Below, piece after piece: positions 17,053-26,735 of a stretch of DNA of 64,000 bases (positions are counted from its first letter, which is position 1; every line of letters begins with the position of its first letter). This stretch comes from Bacillota bacterium. GTDB taxonomy: Bacteria; Bacillota; UBA4882; UBA8346. A program made the translations under genes and the position numbers. The notes under the pieces were generated by a model, which saw only the letters and a program-made list of their open reading frames with translations, was not told where the DNA came from and ran no database searches. Location: the NCBI GenBank assembly GCA_023400055.1, contig JAEXFN010000031.1, positions 32,529 to 96,528 of the forward strand, written 5' to 3'.

Positions 17053-18378
17053 TTGAATAAGTCTTTCCGTTGGCTGGGAACTTTCTGCCTGATCGCGCTG
17101 CTGGCCATGACGATCTCCGGTTACGGCCGACGCGATGCCCTTCGGGCGGAAGCGAAGCCGATAACGTTGCGTTTTTCCTGGTGGGGCGGGGACGCCCGGC
17201 ACAAGGCGACCCTGGCGGCCATCGCCGCCTATGAAAAAAAGAATCCCAATGTAAAGATCGAAGGCGAATACCAAGGGTTTGACGGTTATTTGCAAAAGCT
17301 GATGACCCAGCTGGTAGGAAATACCGCTCCCGACCTTTTCCAATTCGACTACCTTTGGAAAGAGGACTTGGCCGCCCGCGGCGACAACTTTCTCGATTTC
17401 CGCAAGGCCAAAGGGGTCGATCTGAAACAGTTCCCGGCCAAAGTTCTAAAGGATTTTTGTTCGATCAAGGGCAAGCTGGTCGGGTTGCCGATGGGAACCA
17501 ACGGCTTCGGGGTGGTCATCAACAAGCCGTTCTTCCAGAAGTTCGGCCTCTCGCCGGACACCGAATGGACCTGGGATAAGGTCATCGAGGAGGGCCGCAG
17601 AATTCACAGTCAGGACAAGAATGCCTACCTGATCGCTTTTGACCCGGGCGGCGCCGCCGGCGGCATCGGCGAATATGTGCTGGGCAACTACATCCGGTCC
17701 AAAACGGGCAAGTACTGGCTGGGCAATAATTTCAACATCGCCGTTGCCAAGAAGGAGCTGGCCGAGGCCTTCAGGGTCATGCGCGATCTGTATGGCAGCG
17801 GCGCCGCGCAACCGTTGGGCGAAGCCGCGTTGTTCGACGGCAAGCAGGAGCAGAATCCGAAATGGATCAACAACCAGCTGGGCATGTTGACGGTCTGGTC
17901 CGGTTCGGCGGGCAATTTCAAGCAAGCCATCAAACCGGAGAACTTTGCGGTCAACCAACCGATCTTTGTCAAAGGCGGCAAGGATCACTCGGTCAGTTTC
18001 AAGCCATCGCTGCTGCTGGGCATCTCCAAGGGATCGCCCAATGCCAAGGAAGCGGTCAAGTTCGCCAACTGGCTCCTCAATGACAAGGAAGCGGCGCTGA
18101 TCCTCACCGATCAACGTTCGATCCCCACTTCCGAGGTTGCCAAGCAGACCATCGTGGATGCGAATAAAGTGGATTCGGACATCGCCAAACTGGTGAATTA
18201 CGCCGTGAAGAACCCGGCCACCCCGCCGCCGGTAAGCGCCGGAAATACCCAGATCGCCGAGATCCTCAAGGACGAGTGCACTAAAGTGGTTTTTGGCCGA
18301 TTAACTCCCGAGCAGGCAGCCGATGAATTGGTCAAACGGGTTCAACCCAGGCTGAACGAGTTAAAAGGGAAAAAATGA
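17053..18378 (+). CDS. Sugar ABC transporter solute-binding protein (first tandem copy)
   Basis: 441 residues, TTG start behind GGGGGAAG. N-terminal signal sequence with hydrophobic core TFCLIALLAMTIS, but no lipobox cysteine: the copy has ISGYG where the paralogue has VSCVGY. The mature protein is a CUT1 binding protein (TLRFSWWGGDARHKATLAAI, later DLFQFDYLWKEDLAARGDNF). It would capture a mannose-containing oligosaccharide, judged from the GH38 enzyme in the same operon. It is nearly identical to the next gene over most of its length, with clustered differences, so an old tandem duplication is evident. Confidence 0.92.
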   Translation: MNKSFRWLGTFCLIALLAMTISGYGRRDALRAEAKPITLRFSWWGGDARHKATLAAIAAYEKKNPNVKIEGEYQGFDGYLQKLMTQLVGNTAPDLFQFDYLWKEDLAARGDNFLDFRKAKGVDLKQFPAKVLKDFCSIKGKLVGLPMGTNGFGVVINKPFFQKFGLSPDTEWTWDKVIEEGRRIHSQDKNAYLIAFDPGGAAGGIGEYVLGNYIRSKTGKYWLGNNFNIAVAKKELAEAFRVMRDLYGSGAAQPLGEAALFDGKQEQNPKWINNQLGMLTVWSGSAGNFKQAIKPENFAVNQPIFVKGGKDHSVSFKPSLLLGISKGSPNAKEAVKFANWLLNDKEAALILTDQRSIPTSEVAKQTIVDANKVDSDIAKLVNYAVKNPATPPPVSAGNTQIAEILKDECTKVVFGRLTPEQAADELVKRVQPRLNELKGKK

Positions 18379-18459
18379 ATTGACGCAATCAACTTCGTAA
18401 AGCTTTTCCATCGCTTGCGAATGCCAAATAAAATGCGAATAGAAAAAGGGTGAAGAATT

Positions 18460-19785
18460 TTGAACAGATTTTTCAGATCCATCGGGACCTTTGCTTTGGT
18501 GGCACTGCTCGCCGTGTCCTGCGTCGGCTACGCCAAGCATGACAGCGTTCGGGCGGAAGCCAAGCCGGTGACCTTGCGCTTTTCCTGGTGGGGCGGCGAT
18601 TCCCGGCACAAGGCGACCCTGGCGGCCATCGCTGCCTATGAGAAAAAGAATCCCAATGTGAAGATCGAAGCCGAGTACCAGGGGTTCGACGGTTATCTGC
18701 AAAAGCTGATGACGCAGCTGGTAGGGAATACCGCTCCCGACCTCTTCCAATTTGACTATCTTTGGAAAGAAGACTTGGCCGCCCGCGGCGACAATTTCTT
18801 CGATTTCCGCAAGGCCAGGGGAGTCGATTTACAGCAGTTCCCGGCCAAGGTCTTAAAGGACTATTGTTCCATCCATGGCAAACTGATCGGTCTGCCCATG
18901 GGGACCAACGGCTTTGGGGTCTTGATCAACAAGTCGTTTTTCCAAAAATTCGGCCTTTCACCCGATACCGAATGGACCTGGGATAAGGTCATCGAGGAAG
19001 GCCGCAGGATTCATAATCAGGATAAGAATGCCTATTTGATCGCTTTCGATCTCGGCGGAGCCACCGGCGGGATCGGCGAATACATGATCGGAAACTATAT
19101 CCGTTCCAAGACCGGCAAATACTGGCTGGGCAACAAATTCAACATCGCCGCCTCCAAAAGGGATCTGACGGAAGCTTTTAAAGTCATGAAGGATCTTTAT
19201 AGCAGCGGGGCCGCTCAGCCGCTGGGCGAGGCGGCCTTGTTCGACGGCAAGCTGGAGCAGAATCCGAAATGGATCAATGGCCAGCTCGGCATGTTGACCG
19301 ATTGGTCCGGCACGGCCGGAAAATACAAGCAGGCCATCAAGCCTGAGAACTTTACCGTGAATCAACCGGTCTTCGTCAAGGGCGGCAAAGATACTTCGGT
19401 CAGTTTCAAGCCGGCCATGCTGCTCGGGATCTCCAAAAAGTCGCCGAACGCCAAGGAAGCCCTCAAATTCGCCAACTGGTTCCTCAATGACAAGGAAGCG
19501 GCGCTGATCCTCACCGACCAACGCTCGATCCCCACCTCCGCGGTTGCCCAACAGACCATCGTGGCAGCGGGCAAAGTCGATGCCGATGTGGCCAAACTGG
19601 TGAATTACGCCGTGAAGAGCCCGGCCGCTCCGCCGCCGGTGACCGCCGGGAACACCCAGATCGCCGAGATCCTCAAGGATGTCTGCACCAAAGCGGTTTT
19701 CGGCCGATTAACTCCCGAGCAGGCGGCCGACGAGCTGACCAAACGGGTTCAGGCCAAACTGAATGAGTTGAAAGGGAAGCAATAA
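18460..19785 (+). CDS. Sugar ABC transporter solute-binding lipoprotein (second tandem copy)
   Basis: 441 residues, TTG start behind AAAGGGTGAAG. The same architecture as the preceding copy, without length change. The signal region ends LLAVSCVGY, a plausible though imperfect lipobox, so this copy may be membrane-anchored while the other is free. Differences cluster in the surface of both lobes (for example IHNQDK against IHSQDK, DVCTKAVFG against DECTKVVFG) rather than the tryptophan-rich motifs expected to contact sugar. It is followed by a strong hairpin and then the permeases. Confidence 0.92.
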   Translation: MNRFFRSIGTFALVALLAVSCVGYAKHDSVRAEAKPVTLRFSWWGGDSRHKATLAAIAAYEKKNPNVKIEAEYQGFDGYLQKLMTQLVGNTAPDLFQFDYLWKEDLAARGDNFFDFRKARGVDLQQFPAKVLKDYCSIHGKLIGLPMGTNGFGVLINKSFFQKFGLSPDTEWTWDKVIEEGRRIHNQDKNAYLIAFDLGGATGGIGEYMIGNYIRSKTGKYWLGNKFNIAASKRDLTEAFKVMKDLYSSGAAQPLGEAALFDGKLEQNPKWINGQLGMLTDWSGTAGKYKQAIKPENFTVNQPVFVKGGKDTSVSFKPAMLLGISKKSPNAKEALKFANWFLNDKEAALILTDQRSIPTSAVAQQTIVAAGKVDADVAKLVNYAVKSPAAPPPVTAGNTQIAEILKDVCTKAVFGRLTPEQAADELTKRVQAKLNELKGKQ

Positions 19786-19811
19786 CGAAGATAGAGAAGA
19801 GATAAAAGACG

Positions 19812-19864
19812 TTTTTCGAGCAAGGTGGTGTTTGTGGCAATCAGACACCACCTTGCTTGAAAAA
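19812..19864 (+). terminator. 20-bp stem-loop between binding proteins and permeases
   Basis: TTTTTCGAGCAAGGTGGTGT (19812-19831) pairs with 19845-19864 with one mismatch, leaving a 13-base loop. It has no following U-run on the + strand (A-rich instead), so partial termination or 3'-end protection of the binding-protein messages is the likely effect, giving more binding protein than permease. Confidence 0.75.
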
Positions 19865-19902
19865 CCGAAAACCATCGATCTTGGGGTAGAGGGTGCTGAC
19901 GA

Positions 19903-20805
19903 ATGTCGAAGACGAAAAGTTATCAAACGAAAAACTCTTACATAGGTCTCCTGTATATCGCACCATGGCTGCTGGGATTCCTGGTATTTCAGCTGTATCC
20001 GTTGGTGGCCTCGCTTTATTATTCGTTTACCGATTATAACATTATCGATCAACCGTCCTTGGTGGGAATCGCCAATTACATCACGCTGTTCACCCAGGAT
20101 GAGCTATTTTATAAATCGCTCGGCATCACGCTGAGTTATGTATTCCTATCGGTCCCGCTGAAGCTGATCTTTGCCTTATTCATCGCTATGCTCCTGAATT
20201 TCAAACTAAAGTTTGTCAACGCCTACCGGACCGTCTACTATCTGCCCTCCATCCTGGGAGGCAGCGTTACAGTGGCGATCCTCTGGCGGTTCCTGTTCAT
20301 GGAGGACGGCCTGCTCAATAAGCTGCTCGATTTTTTCCACCTCCCGGCGGTGCAGTGGCTGAGCAGTCCGAACATTGCGCTCTTCACGATCAGTCTGTTG
20401 ACCGTCTGGCAGTTCGGCTCTTCGATGGTGCTGTTCCTGGCCGGATTGAAGCAGATTCCTCAGGAGCTTTATGAAGCCGGAACCGTGGATGGCGCCTCCA
20501 AGATCAGAATGTTCTTTACGATTACCGTTCCGCTCTTGACACCCATTCTGTTTTTCAACCTGGTTTTACAGTTGGTCAACGCCTTCCAGGATTTTACCGG
20601 GCCTTTCGTCATTACCAACGGCGGGCCGATGAACGCCACTTATCTCTATGCGATGAAACTGTATGACGAAGGATTTAAGTTCTTCAAGATGGGTTACGCC
20701 TCGGCGCTGTCCTGGATCTTGTTCATGATTATTCTAGGGTTCACCCTGTTTATTTTTAAATCGGCGGCCTCATGGACGTACTATGAAGACGGAGGGGACT
20801 TCTGA
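19903..20805 (+). CDS. CUT1 sugar ABC transporter permease (MalF/UgpA type)
   Basis: 300 residues with six membrane helices; first helix GLLYIAPWLLGFLVFQLYPL. EAA loop LYEAGTVDGASKIRMFFTI followed by VPLLTP, in which the second alanine is glycine as in many UgpA-like proteins. ATG start. It pairs with the product of the next gene, 2 bases downstream. The operon has no ATPase gene. Confidence 0.93.
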   Translation: MSKTKSYQTKNSYIGLLYIAPWLLGFLVFQLYPLVASLYYSFTDYNIIDQPSLVGIANYITLFTQDELFYKSLGITLSYVFLSVPLKLIFALFIAMLLNFKLKFVNAYRTVYYLPSILGGSVTVAILWRFLFMEDGLLNKLLDFFHLPAVQWLSSPNIALFTISLLTVWQFGSSMVLFLAGLKQIPQELYEAGTVDGASKIRMFFTITVPLLTPILFFNLVLQLVNAFQDFTGPFVITNGGPMNATYLYAMKLYDEGFKFFKMGYASALSWILFMIILGFTLFIFKSAASWTYYEDGGDF

Positions 20806-20807
20806 AA

Positions 20808-21653
20808 ATGCAACCGCAGAAAAAGATCGCCCACCAAGCCGGAATGCATCTCTTGCTGCTGGCCGTCGGAATCATCATGATTTATCCGTTGATCTGGTTG
20901 TTCTTCTCGTCTTTCAAACCGAATGAGGAGATTTTCGGGTCGGTCGCGTTGCTCCCGAAACACATCATTTGGGATTCCTACCTCAAAGGCTGGCAGGGCA
21001 GCGGACAATTCAGCTTCGGCGTGTTTTTGCTGAACTCGTTGGAGATGGTGGTTCCGGTCGTTTTCTTTACCATCGTCTCGAGTACCTTGGTGGCATACGG
21101 TTTTGCCCGTTTCAAATTTCCGGGCAAGAAAATGTTATTCGGGCTGATGATCTCGACCCTGATGCTGCCGAATGCGGTATTGATTATCCCGCGCTATCTT
21201 TTGTTCAAAGAATTCGGCTGGCTGAACAGCTATCTTCCCTTCGTCGTGCCGGCCGGGTTTGCCTGTTATCCGTTTTTCATCTTCATGCTAGTGCAGTTCT
21301 TCCGGGGTTTGCCGCGGGAGCTGGATGAATCGGCGACCATCGACGGCTGCAATTCGTTTTTGATCTTCTACCGGATCTTGCTGCCGCTGTGCAAGCCGGC
21401 GCTGTTTTCGGTGGCGATTTTCCAATTCATCTGGACTTGGAACGACTTCTTCAATTCGATGATCTATATTAACAGTGTCAAAAAGTATACGCTGGCGCTG
21501 GGGTTGCGGATGTCGCTGGATAACACCTCCGCCGCCAATTGGAACGAGGTCATGGCCATGTCGATGCTGGCCATTATCCCGTGTGTGTTGATCTTCTTCT
21601 TTGCGCAGAAGTATTTTGTCGAAGGCATTGCCACAACCGGACTGAAAGGATGA
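20808..21653 (+). CDS. CUT1 sugar ABC transporter permease (MalG type)
   Basis: 281 residues, six membrane helices, EAA-type loop LDESATIDGCNSFLIFYRI with LPLCKPAL after it. C-terminal FFAQKYFVEGIATTGLKG is the family ending. Its stop codon overlaps the ATG of the mannosidase gene by four bases (ATGA), so expression is coupled. It imports the substrate for that enzyme. Confidence 0.93.
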   Translation: MQPQKKIAHQAGMHLLLLAVGIIMIYPLIWLFFSSFKPNEEIFGSVALLPKHIIWDSYLKGWQGSGQFSFGVFLLNSLEMVVPVVFFTIVSSTLVAYGFARFKFPGKKMLFGLMISTLMLPNAVLIIPRYLLFKEFGWLNSYLPFVVPAGFACYPFFIFMLVQFFRGLPRELDESATIDGCNSFLIFYRILLPLCKPALFSVAIFQFIWTWNDFFNSMIYINSVKKYTLALGLRMSLDNTSAANWNEVMAMSMLAIIPCVLIFFFAQKYFVEGIATTGLKG

Positions 21654-24600
21654 AGCAGCAGATGATTATCGAAAAAATACGCAGCGAACTCGAAAGGCTC
21701 TCCGGCCGGATTTATCAGCAGCCGACCGACGTCACCGGCTGGCGGATGAAACGCTGCCGTTACCGGGGCCCCGGGGAGTATGAATATCTGGATGCGGACT
21801 GGCGTCCGATCGCTACCGGAGCGGAATGGGGCGGCGAGCGGGTCACCGCGTTCCTGGAGAACACCATTACCCTTCAACCGGATTTCAAAGGGGCCAGGGT
21901 AGTCTTGCAGCTCGTCACCGGCGGCGAAGGGCTGGTTTCGATCAATGGCCGACCTTATGCCGGCCTGGATTCCAACCGCAGCAACATCGTGCTGACCGAA
22001 GCCGCGGCCGGCGATGAGACCTTCCATATTCAACTCGAAGTATATTGCAAAGCCATCAATGTCTGGGCCTCGCCGACTTTGGGGACCAAACTGCACCGCA
22101 GCGTGCTGGTGACCGAGAATCGGCCGGCCCGCAGTTACTATGCCCTGGCCAAGGCGGCTTTCGATTGCGCCGTGGAACAGCCCAGCGCTTATCTGAAAGA
22201 ATCGTTGTTGGACGGCATCTATCGATCGCTGTTGACGGTCCAGTACGAACCGGAGCAATTCCAGGAAAGCCTGGCCGAGGCGGTTGCGTTGCTGCGGCGG
22301 AAACTGGCGGAGAATTCGTTTAAGCTTCCGGTGGAGATGGTCTTCGCCGGACATTCGCATATCGATGTCGCCTGGATGTGGCCGCTGGAGGAAACGGTCC
22401 GCAAATGCAGCCGGACCTTCTCAACCGTCCTGCGGCTGATGGAACAATATCCGTTCTTTCAGTACACCCAGAGCATGCCGCAGTTGTACGAATACGTGAA
22501 AGAATATTATCCGCAGATCTACGCGCAGGTGAAGGCGCGCATCGCCGAAGGCCGCTGGGAAACGGTGGGCGGCATGTGGGTCGAGCCCGATTGCAACCTG
22601 ATCAGCGGAGAGTCCTTTGTCCGGCAGATTCTCTACGGCAAACAGTTTTATCAGGCCGAATTCGGCACCGATACCGACGTCTGTTTCCTCCCGGATACCT
22701 TCGGCTTCGCCGGAAGCATGCCGCAGATCCTGAAAAAAGCGGGTTTCAAATACTTCTTTACCTCCAAGCTGGCCTGGAATGAGAATAATACCTTCCCGTA
22801 CAGCGTCTTCCATTGGGAGGGGATCGACGGCACCAAAATCCTGGCGGCGATGATCGAGATGGGCTGCGACCTCTATAACGGCATCGGCACGCTGCAAAGC
22901 ATCTTCCAGACGCTGGACAAATTCCAGCCGAAAGACGGCAGCGCCGCAATTTTGTATACCTACGGTTTTGGGGACGGCGGCGGCGGGGTAACCCCGGAGA
23001 TGCTGGACACCATCGCCTGTCTGGACGACATTCCGGGAACCCCGCGGATCAAAACCGGTTCGGCGCGCGATTATTTCCAGGCCCTCGAAGCCAAGGACGC
23101 CCAATACCCCGTTTGGAACGGCGAACTCTATTTCGAGAAACACCGGGGAACCTATACCACCCAGAGCCGGAACAAGCGCTTCAACCGCAAGGCGGAGTAC
23201 TTGTACCGGAATGCCGAGATTTTGGCGGCATTGGCCCGGATTCAAGCCGGACAGTACCCCCAAAGCCAGCTCAGCCGGGGTTGGAAGAAGATACTCTTGA
23301 ACCAGTTCCATGATATCCTGCCGGGAACCGCCATCACCGAAGCCTATGAAACCTCCCGCCAGGATTACCGGGAAGTGTTCGCCTTGGGAGACCAGGGCGT
23401 GGAGCGGGCGCTGTCCCTGCTGGTTCAAAGCGAAACTGCGACGGACACGCTGACCGTGTTTAACACGCTTTCCTGGGAGCGGACCGGCCCGGTCGAATAC
23501 CTGCCGGAGACTGCGGCGGACGGCTGGGAAGTGCGCGATCGGGACGGCCGGGTCGTTCCCAGCCAGGTTTCCCAGACCGATGCCGGTCGGGCCAAGCTGG
23601 TTTTCCTGGCGGAACAGGTTCCGGCCATGGGCTATAAGACCTTCCAAATCAGCAAGACCGGCCGGAACGACAACCCGGCGGCGGATTCGCTGGTCAGCCT
23701 GGATAACGGCTACGGTGTGGAAAATCAGTACTTGAAGGTCCAAATGGACTCCGAAGGCTGCCTCACCGGCATTTACGATAAAAAGGCCGGGCGGGAGGTG
23801 CTCAAGCCGGGCCGGCGGGGCAACGTCCTGCAAATCTTCGAGGATCTTCCGGTGGCGGGCGTGGCGAAGGACGCCTGGACCGTGGACCGCAAACGGGAAG
23901 ACCGCGGTTACCGTACGCCGGAGACAACAAGCATCCGCGTGCGGGAGAACGGGGCCATCTATACCCGGTTCACCATCGAGAAAAGATTTCAGGAATCTAG
24001 CTTCCGGCAGGATCTGATCATTTATCACTACGCCCCGCTGCTGGAGTTTAAAACTACGGCCGACTGGCACGAAGACCATAAGATGTTGCGGGTGCTGTTC
24101 CCGGTGGATGTCCATGCCACCAAGGCCACCTACGATATCGCCTATGGGACGGTGGAACGGCCGACGCACCGCTCAACCTCCTATGACCAGGCCCAGTTCG
24201 AAGTGAGCGCCCACAAATGGGCGGATCTCTCGGAAGGGAATTATGGCGTCAGCCTGATGAACGATTGCAAATACGGCTACAGCATTTTGGATGGCGAGAT
24301 GCAACTGAGCCTGCTGCGGGCCACCGTTTTCCCGGATACCGTCGCCGACCGGGGGACGCACGAATTCAGCTACTATTTGTATCCCCACGGCGGTCAGTGG
24401 CGGGGCGGCCAGGTCGTGCAACGCGCTTTCGAAGTGAACGTCCCTTTGCTCAGCAGCCCCGGATGCAGCGCGTTCCCGGATTATTCGCTGATCCGGACCG
24501 ACCGGGAAAATGTCATCGTCGATTGCCTGAAGCGGGCGGAGGATTCGGAGGATCTGATCCTGCGACTCTACGAGACCTACGATCAACATGACCGGGTGCA

Positions 24601-24742
24601 GCTGAAGCTGGGATTCGCTCCTGCCGCGGTCTGGGAGTGCGACTTGCTGGAACGCCCTTTGCGCCAACTGGAACTGAAGGAGCGGACGCTGGAATTCGCC
24701 ATCACGCCCTATGAGATCAAAACGTTCCGCTTAAAGATATAA
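21650..24742 (+). CDS. GH38 alpha-mannosidase
   Basis: About 1030 residues, normal for bacterial cytosolic GH38. Catalytic-domain motifs: GHSHIDVAWMWPLEET (zinc-binding H-x-D, about residues 231-246) and FLPDTFGFAGSMPQI, whose aspartate (about 349) is the expected nucleophile; the following Ig-like and beta-sandwich domains are full length. No signal peptide, so it acts on imported alpha-mannosides. ATG 21650 overlaps the permease stop; ATG 21662 is an alternative with better spacing from AAGGA. It defines the operon as mannoside utilisation. A second GH38 lies at 45636-48650. Confidence 0.95.
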   Translation: MKQQMIIEKIRSELERLSGRIYQQPTDVTGWRMKRCRYRGPGEYEYLDADWRPIATGAEWGGERVTAFLENTITLQPDFKGARVVLQLVTGGEGLVSINGRPYAGLDSNRSNIVLTEAAAGDETFHIQLEVYCKAINVWASPTLGTKLHRSVLVTENRPARSYYALAKAAFDCAVEQPSAYLKESLLDGIYRSLLTVQYEPEQFQESLAEAVALLRRKLAENSFKLPVEMVFAGHSHIDVAWMWPLEETVRKCSRTFSTVLRLMEQYPFFQYTQSMPQLYEYVKEYYPQIYAQVKARIAEGRWETVGGMWVEPDCNLISGESFVRQILYGKQFYQAEFGTDTDVCFLPDTFGFAGSMPQILKKAGFKYFFTSKLAWNENNTFPYSVFHWEGIDGTKILAAMIEMGCDLYNGIGTLQSIFQTLDKFQPKDGSAAILYTYGFGDGGGGVTPEMLDTIACLDDIPGTPRIKTGSARDYFQALEAKDAQYPVWNGELYFEKHRGTYTTQSRNKRFNRKAEYLYRNAEILAALARIQAGQYPQSQLSRGWKKILLNQFHDILPGTAITEAYETSRQDYREVFALGDQGVERALSLLVQSETATDTLTVFNTLSWERTGPVEYLPETAADGWEVRDRDGRVVPSQVSQTDAGRAKLVFLAEQVPAMGYKTFQISKTGRNDNPAADSLVSLDNGYGVENQYLKVQMDSEGCLTGIYDKKAGREVLKPGRRGNVLQIFEDLPVAGVAKDAWTVDRKREDRGYRTPETTSIRVRENGAIYTRFTIEKRFQESSFRQDLIIYHYAPLLEFKTTADWHEDHKMLRVLFPVDVHATKATYDIAYGTVERPTHRSTSYDQAQFEVSAHKWADLSEGNYGVSLMNDCKYGYSILDGEMQLSLLRATVFPDTVADRGTHEFSYYLYPHGGQWRGGQVVQRAFEVNVPLLSSPGCSAFPDYSLIRTDRENVIVDCLKRAEDSEDLILRLYETYDQHDRVQLKLGFAPAAVWECDLLERPLRQLELKERTLEFAITPYEIKTFRLKI

Positions 24743-24757
24743 GTTGCAAGCCAATCA

Positions 24758-24784
24758 ACTCCGGCAGCAATGCCGGAGTTTTTT
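24758..24784 (+). terminator. Rho-independent terminator of mannoside operon
   Basis: ACTCCGGC and GCCGGAGT form an 8-bp stem around AGCAAT, followed by a run of U. Position and form are textbook. Confidence 0.9.
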
Positions 24785-25405
24785 CGGTGCTGATTATCAA
24801 GTTAGCTCAGCATAGGAAAGCGGGGCATGAGCAATGGGAGCTTTGCCCAATGACCGAAAGTCCGTCGGTTTCACCGACGGACTCTCCAATGAAAAACAAC
24901 TTTCATAATTGATATTATACCGCGAAAAGCCGGGCCCGGAGTATCGTTTTCGTACCCGAAAAATATCATCCGTATCCCGAACCATGATTCGCAGGATTCA
25001 AGGATTACCATGATTCAATTCGGCCGAGGATCCCAAGGAATCCTTACATTCTTGGCTTCCTCTTGGTTTTTTTAGGCTAGAGTATCCACCCGAGCGGTCT
25101 CTCGCACAGGATTAAGGTGGATAGCAAGACTTTCTCCTAAGAATACAACTTTCAGTCACTTAACATGGTTTTAATCGGTTATTAAATAAGTTTCGGCGGT
25201 AGGCGCCGGATCGCTTATACGAAAAAACCCCGCGTTAGGACTGCAAGAGAGCCAATGGCCGGGCTTCCGACACCGCCATTGCAATCGGATTCCCAATGGT
25301 TTAGAATGGAAGTAGGTCGGCACGGCGTTGAACACTTGTTTCGACGACGGGTTGAGGCTGGGAAAGTTCATACGATAAATCGCTAAATCGATCGATTGGG
25401 AGCGG
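24785..25405. other. Gene-poor intergenic stretch
   Basis: About 620 bases without a gene I can support. It contains a perfect 10-bp inverted repeat AGTCCGTCGG/CCGACGGACT (24859-24883). Two minus-strand ORFs (24797-24985, 25171-25371) lack ribosome-binding sites and recognisable motifs. Just before the antitoxin gene there is a palindromic run of CGAT elements (about 25371-25397) that could bind a regulator. Confidence 0.5.
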
Positions 25406-25843
25406 ATGGTGAAGATGGAACGGGCAGTTGTGGACCGGGAGCATTTGCTGGCGGAACTAACCGCATATTATCAACCCCAAGCCGAGGTGCGCTTCGGTTA
25501 TTTGTTCGGTTCCTACGCCGCCGAGCGGAACGGCCCGGGTAGTGATATCGATATCGGAGTCTACCTGAGCGACGCTGATCCGGAATCCCTGCTTAAATAC
25601 AAAATTTCCGAAATCGCGCAGCTCCAGGAGCGGTTTAAACGAACCGTCGATCTGGTGCTCATCAACCAGGCCCCGCCGTTACTGCGGCACGAAATTTTCA
25701 AGCGCGGCATCCTGTTTAAAGATGGGGATCGGCCGTTTTTGGCGGAGTACCGGACCGCCAGTTTTTATCAATATTTGGATCAATCTTATATCATTAACCG
25801 CTATTTTGAAGTGAATAAAGCAAGGCTCCTGGAGGATAACTAA
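25406..25843 (+). CDS. MntA-type nucleotidyltransferase antitoxin
   Basis: 145 residues. Minimal nucleotidyltransferase domain: GSYAAERNGPGSDIDIG holds G35-S36 and the catalytic D47/D49 pair of the GS-x10-DxD motif; the third carboxylate is probably in VDLVLIN. In MntA-HepT systems this enzyme neutralises HepT by adding AMP to a tyrosine. The C-terminal FYQYLDQSYIINRYFE helix is typical. The HepT gene follows with no gap. ATG 25415 is an alternative start behind GGGAGCGG. Confidence 0.92.
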   Translation: MVKMERAVVDREHLLAELTAYYQPQAEVRFGYLFGSYAAERNGPGSDIDIGVYLSDADPESLLKYKISEIAQLQERFKRTVDLVLINQAPPLLRHEIFKRGILFKDGDRPFLAEYRTASFYQYLDQSYIINRYFEVNKARLLEDN

Positions 25844-26263
25844 GTGGTAAGCCTGCCGATTATTAAAAAGAAAATTAATGCCGTTCAGCATCATCTAGCG
25901 CGAATCCACAGCCGCCGACCGGCTTCTTTGGACGAGTTCTTAAACGATGACGATTTGAAGGATATCATTACCCATAATCTCTTTGTGATGCTGCAAAATG
26001 TGATCGATATCGGGACCCACCTGATTGCGGACGCGGGATGGGCCGAGCCGGACTATCTGGCCGAAATTCCGGAGATCCTGCGCCAAGAAAAGGTGATTCC
26101 CGAAGGTTTGACCGGGCCGTTAAAAGCGATGATCGGGCTCCGGAATCTGATTGCCCATGAATACGGGGTTCTTGATTACCGGATTATTTACCGGATCGTC
26201 AGCGAGGATTTGGGTGATATCCAGTGCTTTCTGAAAGCAATTATCGAATATTGCCGGCTTTGA
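25844..26263 (+). CDS. HepT-type RNase toxin (DUF86)
   Basis: 139 residues, all-helical HEPN fold. The RNase active-site motif R-x4-H-x-Y is intact as R100-NLIA-H105-E-Y107; Y107 is the residue adenylylated by MntA. GTG start directly after the antitoxin stop, with GGAGG about 9 bases ahead, so translation is coupled. Genes of this pair are often on mobile or accessory DNA; here it separates a sugar operon from a housekeeping block. The toxin probably cuts RNA when the antitoxin is lost. Confidence 0.93.
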   Translation: MVSLPIIKKKINAVQHHLARIHSRRPASLDEFLNDDDLKDIITHNLFVMLQNVIDIGTHLIADAGWAEPDYLAEIPEILRQEKVIPEGLTGPLKAMIGLRNLIAHEYGVLDYRIIYRIVSEDLGDIQCFLKAIIEYCRL

Positions 26264-26361
26264 ATGGATGAACGGACGCTTTTTGAAGCGTATCGACCCG
26301 GGCGCCGCTGCCCGAACGGCCCGGTTTTGGCCCATGAGGCGGGAATCTCAGACGACGGAAG

Positions 26362-26390
26362 TTGACGGGCGCCGAAATATATATTATACT
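26362..26390 (+). promoter_or_regulatory. Sigma-A promoter of the ileS T-box leader
   Basis: TTGACG (26362-26367), 17-base spacer, TATACT (26385-26390). Transcription is expected from about 26397, giving a leader of about 340 nt. Confidence 0.85.
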
Positions 26391-26396
26391 AAGAAT

Positions 26397-26678
26397 GTTT
26401 TAGCATGATGTTCATGATTTGCACAGGCGTTGAAGGAGAAGAGTACCGTTTTTAGCGGAAGCTGCAGAGAGCCGGGGTAGGTGCGAGCCGGCGCTGGACC
26501 GGGAAACGGGAAGATCGCTCCGGAGCCGCGTTCCGAAAGGTAGCCTTCAGGACCGTGTAGGAATGGCCGGATGCCGCCGTTAACGGCAACGAGCGGAAGA
26601 GCGTTTGTCTCTTCAAGCTGGGTGGTACCACGGGTAAAGTGACTCGTCCCTATGAACTGGATAGGGGCGGGTTTTTTT
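26397..26678 (+). ncRNA. T-box riboswitch (isoleucine)
   Basis: The T-box sequence CTGGGTGGTACCACG lies at 26618-26632 and the terminator (GTCCCTAT/ATAGGGGC, then a U-run) at 26643-26678. Stem I features are seen as AGAGAG and GGTGCGAG before the specifier region; ATC (26514-26516) in GGGAAGATCGC is the probable isoleucine specifier codon, which fits the gene behind it. Uncharged tRNA-Ile should stabilise the antiterminator and turn on ileS. The preceding bases 26264-26361 show nothing else. Confidence 0.93.
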
Positions 26679-26735
26679 ATTTGGACCCTAATTCTGTACG
26701 TTATTGAAGCAAAAGGATTTGAAAGGAGTAATCCG

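Noticed and set aside
24797..25371. Small minus-strand ORFs between the mannosidase and the antitoxin gene
   Set aside because: No ribosome-binding sites, no recognisable domain, composition like non-coding DNA.
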